Shown here: positions 9,118 through 18,299 of the stretch, one piece after another
Position numbering within the stretch: the stretch's first letter is position 1
Layout: each line of letters begins with the position of its first letter
Assembly: GCA_021733645.1 (NCBI GenBank)
Contig: JAHREJ010000017.1
Span: 17,903-81,902, forward strand
Origin: Bacillus subtilis subsp. subtilis
GTDB taxonomy: Bacteria; Pseudomonadota; Gammaproteobacteria; Xanthomonadales; Xanthomonadaceae
Direction: 5' to 3'
DNA: 64,000 nucleotides
Notes under the pieces: generated by a model
Seen by the model: the letters and a program-made list of their open reading frames with translations, nothing else
Database searches by the model: none
What the model was told of the DNA's origin: nothing
Position numbers and translations under genes: made by a program

Positions 9118-9402
9118 CTAGCGGCGGTGCGGGTCCTGAAGGGTCGTCGCCACGGCATCGCCACTCAACCCCAGGTCCCATGCCAGGCCGAGCAGCGCCG
9201 ACGTCGGCGCGGCGGCGTCGTCGGTCTGCGGTGGCAGTTGCGCCAGTTCGCGCTGTGCCAGCTGCTCCAGCCGTGCCAGCAGGGCGCGCCCACGCAGCGG
9301 GATGTCGAGCGGCACCGCAGGCGTCGCTGCGACCGCGGCGGCCGCCTCGGACGAGGCAGCGGGGGAGGGGGCGGCGATGTGGGGGGCGGTCGTCAACAAC
9401 AT
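9118..9402 (-). CDS. Small alanine-rich hypothetical protein
   Basis: 94 aa from ATG 9402 (MLLTTAPHIAAPSPAAS). The first half is low-complexity Ala/Pro/Ser; the second half (IPLRGRALLARLEQLAQREL and following) could form an amphipathic helix ending in TTLQDPHRR. No family recognised. It follows the chemoreceptor gene on the same strand, but the hairpin at 9441-9469 lies between them. The reading frame is open and third positions are GC-rich, yet this is also expected by chance in such DNA, so it may not be a real gene. Confidence 0.4.
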   Translation of the reverse strand: MLLTTAPHIAAPSPAASSEAAAAVAATPAVPLDIPLRGRALLARLEQLAQRELAQLPPQTDDAAAPTSALLGLAWDLGLSGDAVATTLQDPHRR

Positions 9403-9440
9403 GGGTCGATCATCTGCAGCCAGGACGGGGGGTGCAAGCA

Positions 9441-9469
9441 CAACGGCCCCGGGGACACCGGGGCCGTTG
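9441..9469 (-). terminator. Hairpin terminator after the chemoreceptor gene
   Basis: CAACGGCCCCGG and CCGGGGCCGTTG form a perfect 12-bp GC-rich stem around a 5-base loop, about 30 bp beyond the stop of the chemoreceptor gene. The T tract on the minus strand is weak, so termination may be partial or factor-assisted. Confidence 0.65.
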
Positions 9470-9500
9470 TGGGTGCCGTTGCCGGCACGCGCCATCTCGG

Positions 9501-10691
9501 TCAGAACAGCTCGACCGCGCCGGCGGCCATGCTCTGCTGGGCCACGGCCTTGTGCGGCGGACGCTCCCATTCGCTGCGCATCTCACGCAGGCGGCTGCCG
9601 GTGCGCTGCAGCGCGGTGACCACTTCCTCGTCGAACACGCCGCCATTGCGATGCAGCAGTTCCTGCAGCGCCACCGCTTCGCGGTTGATCGCGGTCAGGC
9701 GGTCCAGGTGGGTGTGCACGCCGCCCAGGGCCTGGGTGGCAATGTCTTCAAACTGCAGGGCGCGCACCGCTTCGGCCACGCTGCTGTCGATGGCACGGCC
9801 GCACTCGGAGATCTCGCGCATGCCGTCGCCCAGCGAGGCGTTGATCTGGGCCACGTTGTCCAGCATCTGCGCGGCCTCATGGCGCGCTTCGCGGGACCGG
9901 TCCATATCGCGCGAGGCCATGTGCGACACCGTTTCGCGGACCTTGGCAATGGCGTCCTTGGAGCTGTGGGCCAGCTTGCGGATCTGCTCGTTGAAGGTGG
10001 TGGAGCGCTCGGACAGGTTGCGCACCTCGTCGGCGACCACCGCAAAGCCGCGACCGGCCTCACCGGCACGCGCTGCTTCGATGGCCGCGTTCAGCGCCAG
10101 CAGGTTGGTCTGGTCGGCGATGGACTTGACGTCTTCCAGCAGGGCGAAGATGCCATCCAGGTGCTGGGCCATCTGGTCGATATGCTGCACGGTGTTGCTG
10201 CTCTGGCCACTCACCTGCTCCAGCGCTTCCACCAGTTGTTCCATCCGGTGGCTGGCATGCTGGGCGAAGCGGGCCACGTCGACGCCGGCGCCGCCGTCTT
10301 CACCGGCACGGTCGACGATGCGCGCCAGGGCCTGGCTCTGCTGGCGCGACTTGCGGTTCATGGCATCGAAACTGCCGCCCAGGCCCGCCACCGCATGGCG
10401 GATCAGGTCGCGGGCGCGTTCGACTTCGCCGCGCGAGCCGTCCACTTCGTTGACCACGAACGAGCGCAGTTCGGTCAGCAGCTGGTCCTGCTCGCGCAGG
10501 ATCCGGGCGTGCTCGGGTGACCGTTGGGTCTGGGCCCGGGCGGACCACCAGGCAAAGCCCAGCCAGCTCAACGTCATCGTGGTCAGGATCGCCCAACGCA
10601 GGGCGACCGGCCACTCGAAGCCGATGGCAAAAGGAAGAAGCAGGGTCAGGACCAGGGGGGCGGCCAGACGGATGAAGATGCGTGAGTACAT
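9501..10691 (-). CDS. Methyl-accepting chemotaxis protein
   Basis: 396 aa from ATG 10691. Two closely spaced hydrophobic segments at ~8-24 and ~30-50 leave almost no periplasmic domain, so it probably senses a cytoplasmic or membrane-derived signal. The rest is a long coiled coil with the conserved MCP hairpin tip ([20 protein letters not shown], then [21 protein letters not shown]) that binds CheA and CheW. There is no C-terminal CheR/CheB tethering pentapeptide. It is a single gene preceded by a sigma-28 promoter (10720-10746), which ties it to flagellar gene expression. A hairpin terminator follows it. Confidence 0.9.
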   Translation of the reverse strand: MYSRIFIRLAAPLVLTLLLPFAIGFEWPVALRWAILTTMTLSWLGFAWWSARAQTQRSPEHARILREQDQLLTELRSFVVNEVDGSRGEVERARDLIRHAVAGLGGSFDAMNRKSRQQSQALARIVDRAGEDGGAGVDVARFAQHASHRMEQLVEALEQVSGQSSNTVQHIDQMAQHLDGIFALLEDVKSIADQTNLLALNAAIEAARAGEAGRGFAVVADEVRNLSERSTTFNEQIRKLAHSSKDAIAKVRETVSHMASRDMDRSREARHEAAQMLDNVAQINASLGDGMREISECGRAIDSSVAEAVRALQFEDIATQALGGVHTHLDRLTAINREAVALQELLHRNGGVFDEEVVTALQRTGSRLREMRSEWERPPHKAVAQQSMAAGAVELF

Positions 10692-10719
10692 GGACGTTCT
10701 CGGGAAGTGCACGGTTGAT

Positions 10720-10746
10720 GTATCGGCCGTACCCCCGTTTGCTTTA
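10720..10746 (-). promoter_or_regulatory. Sigma-28 (FliA) flagellar promoter for the chemoreceptor gene
   Basis: On the minus strand TAAAGCAA (10746-10739) is followed by exactly 11 bases and GCCGATAC (10727-10720). The FliA consensus is TAAAGTTT, N11, GCCGATAA, so the -10 matches 7 of 8 bases and the -35 matches 5 of 8, with ideal spacing. Transcription would start near 10713, about 22 bases ahead of the ATG. An 8-base C tract at 10774-10781 lies just upstream. Confidence 0.8.
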
Positions 10747-10872
10747 GTGCTGCACTGCACATTGGATCGAAAATGCGCCCCCCCCGCGTAACGCCTCGCC
10801 ATGCGCGGCCCGGGCGGGTCGGGTGCCCCTGTCAGCCCCGCATGGCCTGGCGCTCCCGATGCCCGCGCCGGT

Positions 10873-11487
10873 TCAGCGCAACTGGCGGTCCACGGCCTCG
10901 ATCATCGCCTTGCGCGAGAGCAGGAAGTCCCAGTACTGGCCGCCGGTCTGGCGCCACAGCACCGCCGAACGCACCGCGGCCAGCAGCAGGGCGCGGATTT
11001 CGGCCACCACCCCGGCCTGGCCAAGGTAGTGCGGGTTGCCCTGCACCATCACGCGCGGCTTGAGGTTGCTGATGGTGTCGGCGTACAGGCCGCCCAGGGC
11101 CGCCAGCACGTCCGGGTGGGCGCTGTCGCCCAGGTCGGTGGCCTGCTGCCGGGCGCGTTCGATGCCCTGGCTGACCTTTTCCACCACGGCGTGTTCGCGT
11201 ACAAAGCGGCGTTCCAGCTGCAGCACGGCCAGGGCCAGCCGCGGCAGGGTCTCGTCCTGGCCCTGGTTGCGGAAGTAGTTGTGCAGCAGACGCAGCCCCG
11301 GTGCCACATTGGCCGGGCTGCCGTAAATGGCCTGGGGGGTCTCGGCGTCGATGCGGAACACGCTATCGACCGCGGTGCGCACCACGGCCGCTTCGGAGTG
11401 GCCGGTTTCGGCGATGCGGCGCACCTGCTGCAGGGCCTGGGCAATACCGGCCAGAGCAAGAACGCGGTCGTCGACGGAAAAACTCAT
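10873..11487 (-). CDS. hflD: HflD, high-frequency lysogenization protein homologue
   Basis: 204 aa, the usual HflD length (~200-213). The whole protein resembles Hfl[19 protein letters not shown] at the start, [14 protein letters not shown] in the middle, and [20 protein letters not shown] then [14 protein letters not shown] near the end. In E. coli HflD is a peripheral membrane protein that binds lambda CII; its housekeeping role is unclear. Its ATG overlaps the mnmA stop (ATGA at 11484-11487), so the two are translationally coupled. E. coli has the same nudJ-mnmA-hflD order followed by purB; purB is not found here. Confidence 0.9.
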   Translation of the reverse strand: MSFSVDDRVLALAGIAQALQQVRRIAETGHSEAAVVRTAVDSVFRIDAETPQAIYGSPANVAPGLRLLHNYFRNQGQDETLPRLALAVLQLERRFVREHAVVEKVSQGIERARQQATDLGDSAHPDVLAALGGLYADTISNLKPRVMVQGNPHYLGQAGVVAEIRALLLAAVRSAVLWRQTGGQYWDFLLSRKAMIEAVDRQLR

Positions 11488-12623
11488 GCAGCAGATACCT
11501 CAAAGGGGGAAGGAACGGTCCGCAGCCGCTGTTCCAGCGGCGCATCGGTGGCGGCGATCACCGCGCCACCCAGGCAGACCTCATCGTCATACAACACCAA
11601 CGATTGACCGGGGGTGACGGCGCGCTGCGGGCGGGCGAAGACCACCTCCAGGCTGCCATCATCGCGCACGTTGACCGTGCAAGGCTCGTCCGGCTGGCGG
11701 TAGCGGGTCTGCGCGGTGCAGGTGAAGCGGCGCGCGGGCGGGGCGCCGGCAATCCAGTGGGCCGTCTCCGAATGCAGCCGGGTGGACAACAGCCACGGGC
11801 TGTCGCGGTCCTGGTCCACATACAGCACGTTGCTGGCCACGTCCTTGCCCACCACATACCAGGGCGCGGCAGGGCGTCCACGCACGCCGCCGATGTTCAG
11901 GCCTTCGCGCTGGCCCAGGGTGAAATAGAACACGCCGGGGTGCTCGGCGATCAACGCCCCGTCCGGGTCACGGATCTCACCGGTCCTGGCCGGCAGGTAG
12001 CGGCCCAGGAACTCGCGGAAATCGCGTTCGCCGATGAAACAGATGCCGGTGGAATCTTTCTTGGCGTGGGTTGGCAGCGCCGCATCGCGGGCAATCCGGC
12101 GCAGGTCGTTCTTCTGCAGGTCGCCAATGGGGAACAGGGTCGCCGCCAGCTGGGCCTGGCCCAACTGGTGCAGGAAGTAACTCTGGTCCTTGCTGCGGTC
12201 GGCGCCACGCAGCAGCGCCCAGCGCCCGCCCACCTGGGCCACGCGGGCGTAGTGGCCGGTGGCGATACGCTCGGCGCCCAGCTCGCGGGCCGCGTCCAGG
12301 AAATGCTTGAACTTCACCTCGCGGTTGCACAGCACGTCCGGGTTGGGGGTGCGCCCGGCGGCGTATTCGGCCAGGAAGTGTGCGAACACGCCCTGCCAGT
12401 ATTCGTTGGAGAAATCGCGGAAGTGGAACGGAATGCCCAGCAGGCCACATACCGCCACCGCGTCGCGGCGGTCGTCCTCGGCGCGGCAGTCGCCGCTGCC
12501 GTCGTCGGCCCAGTTCTGCATGAACAGCCCGGCCACCGGCTCGCCCTGCTGGACCAGCCGCCACGCCGCCACCGAGGAATCCACGCCGCCGGACACCCCG
12601 ACCATGATCCGAGGGGTACTCAT
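11484..12623 (-). CDS. mnmA: tRNA-specific 2-thiouridylase MnmA
   Basis: 379 aa from ATG 12623. MnmA makes the 2-thiouridine at wobble position 34 of tRNA-Lys, -Glu and -Gln, using sulfur relayed from IscS/Tus. The sequence shows the N-terminal PP-loop for ATP activation ([12 protein letters not shown]), the first catalytic cysteine in [12 protein letters not shown], and the second in [13 protein letters not shown], plus [13 protein letters not shown] and the C-terminal beta-barrel. It sits between nudJ and hflD with 4-bp ATGA overlaps at both ends (12620-12623 and 11484-11487), a tightly coupled operon. Confidence 0.96.
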   Translation of the reverse strand: MSTPRIMVGVSGGVDSSVAAWRLVQQGEPVAGLFMQNWADDGSGDCRAEDDRRDAVAVCGLLGIPFHFRDFSNEYWQGVFAHFLAEYAAGRTPNPDVLCNREVKFKHFLDAARELGAERIATGHYARVAQVGGRWALLRGADRSKDQSYFLHQLGQAQLAATLFPIGDLQKNDLRRIARDAALPTHAKKDSTGICFIGERDFREFLGRYLPARTGEIRDPDGALIAEHPGVFYFTLGQREGLNIGGVRGRPAAPWYVVGKDVASNVLYVDQDRDSPWLLSTRLHSETAHWIAGAPPARRFTCTAQTRYRQPDEPCTVNVRDDGSLEVVFARPQRAVTPGQSLVLYDDEVCLGGAVIAATDAPLEQRLRTVPSPFEVSAA

Positions 12624-13081
12624 ACCGTCTCCTTCACGATCGACAGCGGGTGGCGCTTGCCGCCAAGGTAGTCGGCCACCACCTCCCAGACCAGCGGGCT
12701 GCGCAGCCGCGAAGCGGCAGCCTGCAGTTCGGCCGGACTCAGCCACACGGCGCGCAGGATGCCGGCGTCGAGCGGGCGGTCCGGCACGTGGTGCAGGGCG
12801 TCGGCGGCAAAGGCGAAGCGCAGGAACGCCGTGCCGTCCGGAGCCGTCCACTGGTAGACCCCGATGAAGGCGCTCAAGCGCACCTGCCAGCCGGTTTCCT
12901 CCAGCGTTTCGCGCACGGCTGCCGCGGCCAGGCTTTCGCCTGGCTCCAGGTGCCCGGCCGGCTGGTTGAGCACGTCGCGGCCATCGATGCGCTCTTCCAC
13001 CACCAACAGGCGCCCGTCACGCACCACCACGGTGGCAACGGTGACATGGGGCGCCCAGCGCGGGTCCTGCACGGCGTTCAC
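12620..13081 (-). CDS. nudJ: Nudix hydrolase NudJ
   Basis: 153 aa from GTG 13081, which starts 1 base after the preceding stop. An upstream in-frame start would overlap the previous gene and is rejected. The Nudix box is complete ([20 protein letters not shown] then TGW), giving the Mg-binding REXXEE core. By position next to mnmA and by overall sequence it corresponds to E. coli NudJ/YmfB, a phosphatase acting on HMP-PP (a thiamine precursor) and nucleoside tri- and diphosphates. The stop overlaps the mnmA start by 4 bp. Confidence 0.87.
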   Translation of the reverse strand: MNAVQDPRWAPHVTVATVVVRDGRLLVVEERIDGRDVLNQPAGHLEPGESLAAAAVRETLEETGWQVRLSAFIGVYQWTAPDGTAFLRFAFAADALHHVPDRPLDAGILRAVWLSPAELQAAASRLRSPLVWEVVADYLGGKRHPLSIVKETV

Positions 13082-13082
13082 T

Positions 13083-13547
13083 TCAGTACTCGTCCGTTTC
13101 GGTGAGTTCGTTTTCCATCGCATCGGCGGTGCGCATGGCCGCGTCGATGGCATCGCTCAGCGCGGCCGAGCTGGCATTGGCGTCCACCTTGACCACGAAC
13201 ATCGCCAGCTGATCCTGCTTCACCCACGCGCCCAGCTTGGCGTCCTGGGAATCTTCCAGCAGGCGGTTGGCCACGGCGGCGGGGAACTGCTTGCCGGGGG
13301 AGTTGTAGCCGGGCGACCAGATCTCGCGGATCTTGTGGCTGCCGAACTCTTCCACCGACGAGCGCACGAAGACCAGCTGGGTGCGATCCTCGCCAACGTC
13401 GAAGACCAGCTTGTAGTCGCCGTCTTCGTCGATCTCGAAGGGGTAGTCCAGCTGCTTGAGCACACGGCCGACGGCCTTGTCGGGTTCGGCTGCGTGGGCG
13501 CCGAACATCGTGGCGGTCAGCAACAGCGCGGTGACGATCCTTTTCAT
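13083..13547 (-). CDS. Small secreted/periplasmic protein of unknown function
   Basis: 154 aa. It begins with a clear Sec signal peptide (MKRIVTALLLTATMFGAHAA, cleavage likely after AHA). The mature protein is acidic. The fold YPFEIDEDGDYKLVFDVGED with later VKQDQLAMFVVKVDA recalls the YbjN/Tir-chaperone-like family; I recognise this only by resemblance. AGGGA precedes the ATG by 5 bases. It heads the nudJ-mnmA-hflD run with 1 bp before nudJ, so it is probably co-transcribed, although a periplasmic protein has no obvious link to tRNA thiolation. Confidence 0.75.
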   Translation of the reverse strand: MKRIVTALLLTATMFGAHAAEPDKAVGRVLKQLDYPFEIDEDGDYKLVFDVGEDRTQLVFVRSSVEEFGSHKIREIWSPGYNSPGKQFPAAVANRLLEDSQDAKLGAWVKQDQLAMFVVKVDANASSAALSDAIDAAMRTADAMENELTETDEY

Positions 13548-13630
13548 GAAATCCCTGTGAAAGTGTGGGTGGGGTGGGAGGGTGGAGCATGCAGATTGTG
13601 AAGGTCGACAGGGATAACGTCCAATCCCGC

Positions 13631-13636
13631 TATAAT
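13631..13636 (+). promoter_or_regulatory. -10 element of clpS, predicting a leaderless mRNA
   Basis: A perfect TATAAT ends 6 bases before the clpS ATG, so transcription would begin at or next to the start codon. No Shine-Dalgarno sequence lies ahead of that ATG. The -35 region is poor (TCGACA, spacing about 20). Confidence 0.6.
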
Positions 13637-13642
13637 GGTCGG

Positions 13643-13975
13643 ATGCCCCGCGAGCCCTCCCAAGAACCCCACCACGATCACGGCGTCATGCTGGAACCGG
13701 CCCGGCCGGAGGTGGCGCCGCCGCCGTTCTACCAGGTGATGCTGCTCAATGACGACTACACCCCGATGGATTTCGTGGTGACCGTCCTGCAGAGCTTCTT
13801 CGCCATGGACCTGGACAAGGCCACCCAGGTGATGCTCCACGTCCACACCCGCGGTCGCGGTGTGTGCGGGGTGTTCACCCGTGAGGTCGCCGAGTCCAAG
13901 GTCGCCCAGGTCAACGAATTCTCGCGCATGAACCAGCACCCGCTGTTGTGCACGATGGAAAAGACCAGCGCCTAG
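13643..13975 (+). CDS. clpS: ClpS, N-end rule adaptor of ClpAP
   Basis: 110 aa. ClpS binds proteins with N-terminal Leu/Phe/Trp/Tyr and hands them to ClpA for unfolding and ClpP degradation. Landmarks: a flexible N-terminal tail, the [17 protein letters not shown] core with the N-degron-binding Asn-Asp pair, and [20 protein letters not shown]. The start at 13643 (MPREPSQEP) follows Xanthomonas relatives; an in-frame ATG at 13589 has a good GGAGGGTGG ahead of it and would add 18 residues. The stop shares the palindrome CTAG with the convergent kinase gene. clpA lies ~950 bp further on the same strand. Confidence 0.95.
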   Translation: MPREPSQEPHHDHGVMLEPARPEVAPPPFYQVMLLNDDYTPMDFVVTVLQSFFAMDLDKATQVMLHVHTRGRGVCGVFTREVAESKVAQVNEFSRMNQHPLLCTMEKTSA

Positions 13976-14784
13976 GCGCCCAGCTGGCGCAGCGCCATGC
14001 CCGCCACCGCCAGGTCGATGTCGGCCGGGTCGCCATCCCCCAGGAACCACACCGCCGACAGGCCTGCGCTGGCCGCAATCCAGCGCAGCAGCCGCGTGCG
14101 CTCCAGTCCGGCCAGCGCGCCCACCTGGTCCAGCCGGTGGGCGAAGATGGCCGGGCGGGTGGCCACATGGATGCCCGGGCCGCACAGGTCCGGGTTGCAG
14201 AACAGGATGGTGTAATCGAAGGCGCGGTCGCCGAACAGCCGTTTGGGGTCGATCGCCAGCCAGCCGCGTGGCCCCGCGTCGAGCACGTTGTCATGGTGCA
14301 GGTCGCCATGCAGGGGGCGCTGTTCAACCTGGCCGGCCAGCAGTGCCTGCGCCAGCGATCTGCACTGTTCCAGCAATGGCGACAACCCAACGCGGGGGTG
14401 CAGCAGGTCCTTGAACCAGTCCTGCAGCGGCACCAGCCCGTCCGGCACGCTGCCACGGGGGTGGTGCAGCCGCGCGGCGGTGGCGCACAGCACCTGCGTT
14501 GCGCGGGCATCCTGGCCGCCTGTGGACATCGCGCGCAGTGACCGGCCGGGGCTGGCCCGCTCGATCAGCACCGCCTCGTGGTCATGGGCCAGCAGCCGCA
14601 CCGCGCCATCGCCGTCCCACCAGCGCAGCAGGCGGTGGCCGTTGCGCTCTTCGGTCTCCGTGCTCACCTTCAGCATGGCGGCCGTACCGTCGGCCAGGCG
14701 GACCGGCCACAGCCGGGCGTGCGCGGTGGTGATGACATCGCCATCACGGACAAGCTGCCATTGGGTGAGCTGGAGTTCGGGCAT
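13972..14784 (-). CDS. Aminoglycoside/streptomycin 6-kinase-like protein (APH_6_hur family)
   Basis: 270 aa from ATG 14784. Members of this family phosphorylate streptomycin or hydroxyurea. The kinase core is visible: a nucleotide-loop region with the lysine in [14 protein letters not shown], the Brenner motif [12 protein letters not shown] (catalytic D, metal-binding N) and the DFG-equivalent [13 protein letters not shown]. Length matches APH(6) enzymes (~265-280 aa). It lies in reverse between clpS and clpA, overlapping the clpS stop by 4 bp (CTAG) and sharing the 139-bp region upstream of clpA. Base composition is like its neighbours, so it is not a recent arrival. Actual resistance cannot be judged from sequence. 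Confidence 0.85.
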   Translation of the reverse strand: MPELQLTQWQLVRDGDVITTAHARLWPVRLADGTAAMLKVSTETEERNGHRLLRWWDGDGAVRLLAHDHEAVLIERASPGRSLRAMSTGGQDARATQVLCATAARLHHPRGSVPDGLVPLQDWFKDLLHPRVGLSPLLEQCRSLAQALLAGQVEQRPLHGDLHHDNVLDAGPRGWLAIDPKRLFGDRAFDYTILFCNPDLCGPGIHVATRPAIFAHRLDQVGALAGLERTRLLRWIAASAGLSAVWFLGDGDPADIDLAVAGMALRQLGA

Positions 14785-14923
14785 GATGGAGTCGCTGGAT
14801 GCGCCTGGGGAATCCGGGGTGGATTGTGGACCGCTAACGCCGTCTGAACGCACCGATCCGCTAGGGTGATGGAAATTGCGCAGCAAGGCCGCATATTGTT
14901 CCCACCTGCCGCCGGAGTAGAAC

Positions 14924-17206
14924 ATGTTCAGTAAAGACCTCGAACACACCATCGGTCAGTGCTACAAGCGCGCCCGTGAGGCCCGGCATGAGTTCATGAC
15001 GGTGGAACACCTGCTGCTGGCACTGCTCGACAACCCGTCCGCCCAAGCCGTGCTCAAGGCCTGCGGGGCTGACGCCGAGCGCCTGCGCCAGGAACTGGAG
15101 CAGGCCATCGAGGCTTCGGTCTCGCGCCTGGCCGAAGACGATGGCCGCGACACCCAGCCCACGCTGGGCTTCCAGCGCGTCCTGCAGCGGGCCGTGTACC
15201 ACGTGCAGTCCTCGGGCAAGAAGGAGGTGACCGGCGCCAACGTGCTGGTGGCCATCTTCGGCGAGAAGGACTCCCACGCCGTGTACTACCTCAACCAGCA
15301 GGACGTGACCCGGCTGGATATCGTCAATTACCTGTCCCACGGCATCGCCAAGCTGGGTGAAGACGGCGAGGTGCCGCCGGCCGCCGATGGCGAAAGCCGC
15401 GCCGAGGGCGGCGAGGGGGAAGGCAAGGGCGATGCCCTGGCCGAGTTCGCCAGCAACCTCAACGAAGCCGCCCGCAATGGCCGGATCGACCCGCTGGTCG
15501 GCCGTCGCGATGAAATCGAGCGCACCATCCAGGTGCTGTGCCGCCGCCGCAAGAACAACCCGCTGTACGTGGGCGAGGCCGGCGTGGGCAAGACCGCCAT
15601 CGCCGAGGGCCTGGCCAAGCGCATCGTGGAAGGCTCGGTACCGGACGTTCTGGCCGATGCGGTGATCTATTCGCTGGACCTGGGCGCCCTGGTGGCCGGC
15701 ACCAAGTACCGCGGCGATTTCGAGAAGCGCCTGAAGGGCGTGCTCACCGCGCTCAAGAAGATGCCCAATGCGGTGCTGTTCATCGATGAAATCCACACCA
15801 TCATCGGGGCCGGCTCGGCCTCGGGTGGCACGATGGATGCCTCCAACCTGATCAAGCCGGCACTGGCCTCCGGCGAGCTGCGCTGCATCGGCTCGACCAC
15901 CTTCCAGGAATACCGCGGCATCTTCGAGAAGGACCGCGCGCTGGCACGGCGCTTCCAGAAGATCGACATCGTCGAGCCGACCGTGGGTGAAACCTACGAA
16001 ATCCTGCAGGGCCTCAAGCCCCGTTACGAGGCGCACCACGGCGTCACCTACGCCGACGATGCGCTGCAGGCGGCAGTGGACCTGTCGGTCAAGCACATCG
16101 GCGACCGCCTGCTGCCGGACAAGGCGATCGATGTGATCGACGAGGCCGGTGCACGCCAGCGCCTGCTGCCCGAGGGCGAGCGCAAGGAGCTGATCGACAT
16201 CGAAGAGATCGAAACGATCGTGGCCAAGATGGCGCGCATTCCGGCCAAGCAGGTCAGCGCCACCGACAAGGACGTGCTGCAGCATCTGGAGCGCAACCTG
16301 AAAATGGTGATCTTCGGCCAGGACCCGGCGATCGAGACGCTGTCGTCGGCGATCAAGCTGGCCCGTTCCGGCCTGGCCAACCCGGAAAAGCCGATCGGCA
16401 ACTTCCTGTTCGCCGGCCCCACCGGCGTGGGCAAGACCGAGGTGACCAAGCAGCTGGCGCTGCAGCTGGGCATCGAGCTGGTCCGCTTTGACATGAGCGA
16501 GTACATGGAGCCGCATTCGATCAGCCGCCTGATCGGTGCGCCCCCGGGCTACGTTGGGTTCGACCAGGGGGGCCTGCTCACCGAGAAGATCGTCAAGACC
16601 CCGCACTGCGTGCTGCTGCTGGACGAGGTGGAAAAGGCCCACCCGGACATCTTCAACATCCTGCTGCAGGTCATGGACCGTGGCGTGCTCACCGACACCA
16701 ACGGGCGCGAGGCCAACTTCAAGAACGTGGTGCTGGTGATGACCACCAATGCCGGCGCGGCGCAGGCCTCACGGCGTTCCATCGGCTTCACCCGCCAGGA
16801 CCATGCCACCGATGCGATGGAAATCCTGCGCAAGAGCTTCACGCCGGAGTTCCGCAACCGCCTCGATGCGGTGGTGCAGTTCCAGCCGCTGGGCTTCGAG
16901 CACATCCTGCGCGTGGTGGACAAGTTCCTGATCGAGCTGGAAATGCTGCTGCAGGAAAAGCACGTCAGCCTGTCGGCCACCCCGACCGCGCGCGACTGGC
17001 TGGCCCGCCACGGCTTCGACCCGCTGATGGGTGCCCGCCCGATGGCGCGCGTGATCCAGGACAAGGTCAAGCGCCCGCTGGCCGACGAACTGCTGTTCGG
17101 CAAGCTGGTCAATGGCGGACGGGTCAGTATCGACGTCCGCGACGACGAGCTGTTCGTGGAAAGCCAGGCCGAACCGGAGCGGCTGCTCCCGGCCACGGTG
17201 GAATAA
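14924..17206 (+). CDS. clpA: ClpA, ATPase subunit of the ClpAP protease
   Basis: 760 aa, normal for ClpA. It unfolds substrates and threads them into ClpP. Domains: N-terminal ClpS-binding repeats (~1-140), an acidic/Gly linker, AAA-1 (Walker [15 protein letters not shown], Walker [10 protein letters not shown]) and AAA-2 (Walker [15 protein letters not shown], Walker [13 protein letters not shown], sensor 2 GARPMARVI). It lacks the long middle coiled coil of ClpB. The start [14 protein letters not shown] is typical. A strong terminator follows at 17277-17310. Confidence 0.98.
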   Translation: MFSKDLEHTIGQCYKRAREARHEFMTVEHLLLALLDNPSAQAVLKACGADAERLRQELEQAIEASVSRLAEDDGRDTQPTLGFQRVLQRAVYHVQSSGKKEVTGANVLVAIFGEKDSHAVYYLNQQDVTRLDIVNYLSHGIAKLGEDGEVPPAADGESRAEGGEGEGKGDALAEFASNLNEAARNGRIDPLVGRRDEIERTIQVLCRRRKNNPLYVGEAGVGKTAIAEGLAKRIVEGSVPDVLADAVIYSLDLGALVAGTKYRGDFEKRLKGVLTALKKMPNAVLFIDEIHTIIGAGSASGGTMDASNLIKPALASGELRCIGSTTFQEYRGIFEKDRALARRFQKIDIVEPTVGETYEILQGLKPRYEAHHGVTYADDALQAAVDLSVKHIGDRLLPDKAIDVIDEAGARQRLLPEGERKELIDIEEIETIVAKMARIPAKQVSATDKDVLQHLERNLKMVIFGQDPAIETLSSAIKLARSGLANPEKPIGNFLFAGPTGVGKTEVTKQLALQLGIELVRFDMSEYMEPHSISRLIGAPPGYVGFDQGGLLTEKIVKTPHCVLLLDEVEKAHPDIFNILLQVMDRGVLTDTNGREANFKNVVLVMTTNAGAAQASRRSIGFTRQDHATDAMEILRKSFTPEFRNRLDAVVQFQPLGFEHILRVVDKFLIELEMLLQEKHVSLSATPTARDWLARHGFDPLMGARPMARVIQDKVKRPLADELLFGKLVNGGRVSIDVRDDELFVESQAEPERLLPATVE

Positions 17207-17276
17207 GCCGGCGGGGTCACGGCCGCTGGCGGTGACCCCTCCACCCGGCACGTCATGGCCGTTGGCCGCCACGCGC

Positions 17277-17310
17277 CAGCAATGAAGCCCCGCTCGGGGC
17301 TTCATTGCTG
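17277..17310. terminator. Intrinsic hairpin between clpA and a convergent gene
   Basis: CAGCAATGAAGCCCC and GGGGCTTCATTGCTG form a perfect 15-bp stem with a 4-base loop. It lies ~70 bp after the clpA stop and ~20 bp after the convergent minus-strand stop, so it probably serves both. There is no strong T run on either side. Confidence 0.8.
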
Positions 17311-17331
17311 TCAGCCACCGTCCCCGATCGC

Positions 17332-17706
17332 CTAGCGGCGCGCCCGCGCCCGCGCGCCAAACTGCTTGGGCGTGATCAGTTCCACCTCGCTGATGGCGCA
17401 CTTCTGCGATTTCGTGCGCAGGCTGCTCACCCCGCCGCCGCACAGCTGCCCGTCGCGCTCGGGGGTGTCGAAATGCAGGTCTGCGGTCTGTGCGGCGCTG
17501 GTGCAGCTGTCCTTGAAGCGCACGATGTAATGCTGGTCGGCATTGCGCAGCAGGATGTCGCGGTCGGCGCCGGCGCGCACGATCTGCTGGTCGGGCGACA
17601 GCGTGATGCATGCAGCGCCGCTGGCCACCGGTGCCGGTTCGGCCGCGTGGGTGGCAGTGGCGAAACAGGTGCAGGCCAACAGGCTGAGCAGGGACAGGGT
17701 CTTCAT
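17332..17706 (-). CDS. Small secreted protein of unknown function
   Basis: 124 aa with a Sec signal peptide (MKTLSLLSLLACTCFATA, THAA; cleavage near residue 22). The mature part has cysteines in ACITLSP, KDSCTSA, GQLCGGG and QKCAIS, an even number that could form two disulfides in the periplasm, and ends in a basic tail (ARARARR). It resembles the small DUF6491-type lipoprotein-like proteins of Xanthomonads, but I am not sure of the family. Single gene. Confidence 0.7.
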   Translation of the reverse strand: MKTLSLLSLLACTCFATATHAAEPAPVASGAACITLSPDQQIVRAGADRDILLRNADQHYIVRFKDSCTSAAQTADLHFDTPERDGQLCGGGVSSLRTKSQKCAISEVELITPKQFGARARARR

Positions 17707-17862
17707 GGCAGGGGCCGGGGGATGGCGATCCGGATTGGATCGACAACCAGATTGCCGGGAAGCACGCCACGGCGAATCTGCGGCAAGGCAGCCTTACCGA
17801 TGTCAGGGTGCACAGGGTCAGGGTGCCGCTTGGCAGGGGGTGGCCGCCTATCTGCACCCACG

Positions 17863-17889
17863 CAAAAAGGCCAGCTCCTGGCTGGCCTT
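17863..17889 (-). terminator. Rho-independent terminator of infA
   Basis: AAGGCCAGC and GCTGGCCTT form a 9-bp stem with a 5-base loop. On the minus strand it is followed by a run of five T, about 40 bp after the infA stop. Confidence 0.85.
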
Positions 17890-17926
17890 CTGGCGGGGCT
17901 TCTGTTGGGAAGCCGCCCCGAACCGC

Positions 17927-18145
17927 TTACTTCATGCGGTACGTGATACGACCCTTGGTCAGGTCGTAGGGCGTCATTTCGACCTTGACACGGTCGCCCG
18001 TCAGGATGCGGATGTAGTTCTTGCGCATGCGGCCGGAGATGTGGGCGATGATTTCATGCCCATTTTCCAGTCGTACGCGGAAAGTGGTGTTCGGCAGCGT
18101 CTCGCTGACGGTGCCTTCGAACTCGATGGAGTCGTCTTTCGACAT
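17927..18145 (-). CDS. infA: Translation initiation factor IF-1
   Basis: 72 aa, exactly the usual IF-1 length. IF-1 is an OB-fold protein that occupies the ribosomal A site during initiation. The sequence reads [20 protein letters not shown], then [20 protein letters not shown] and [20 protein letters not shown], nearly the consensus. It is monocistronic with its own terminator. The clpS-aph-clpA-infA-aat neighbourhood resembles the gammaproteobacterial clpA-infA-aat arrangement. Confidence 0.98.
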   Translation of the reverse strand: MSKDDSIEFEGTVSETLPNTTFRVRLENGHEIIAHISGRMRKNYIRILTGDRVKVEMTPYDLTKGRITYRMK

Positions 18146-18299
18146 GTAGTCCTGTGCAGTTCAGTAAACGGCCGAGCTGGCCTTAAGAGCGGGCATTTTA
18201 CGCGCCTTCGCCCGTTCATGCAAAGTTTGCGTTAAGCGGCCTGATTTACCGGCGATTCACCCGCCGCGCACCCGGCACCTCCGGCCGCTGGCCGGCACT

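Noticed and set aside
14861..16642. 593-codon minus-strand ORF opposite clpA
   Set aside because: Same cause: it mirrors clpA and has no recognisable motif.
18146..18299. Possible tRNA gene near infA
   Set aside because: No cloverleaf or TTCGA-type T-loop could be found; the region is a promoter and a GC-rich terminator-like repeat.
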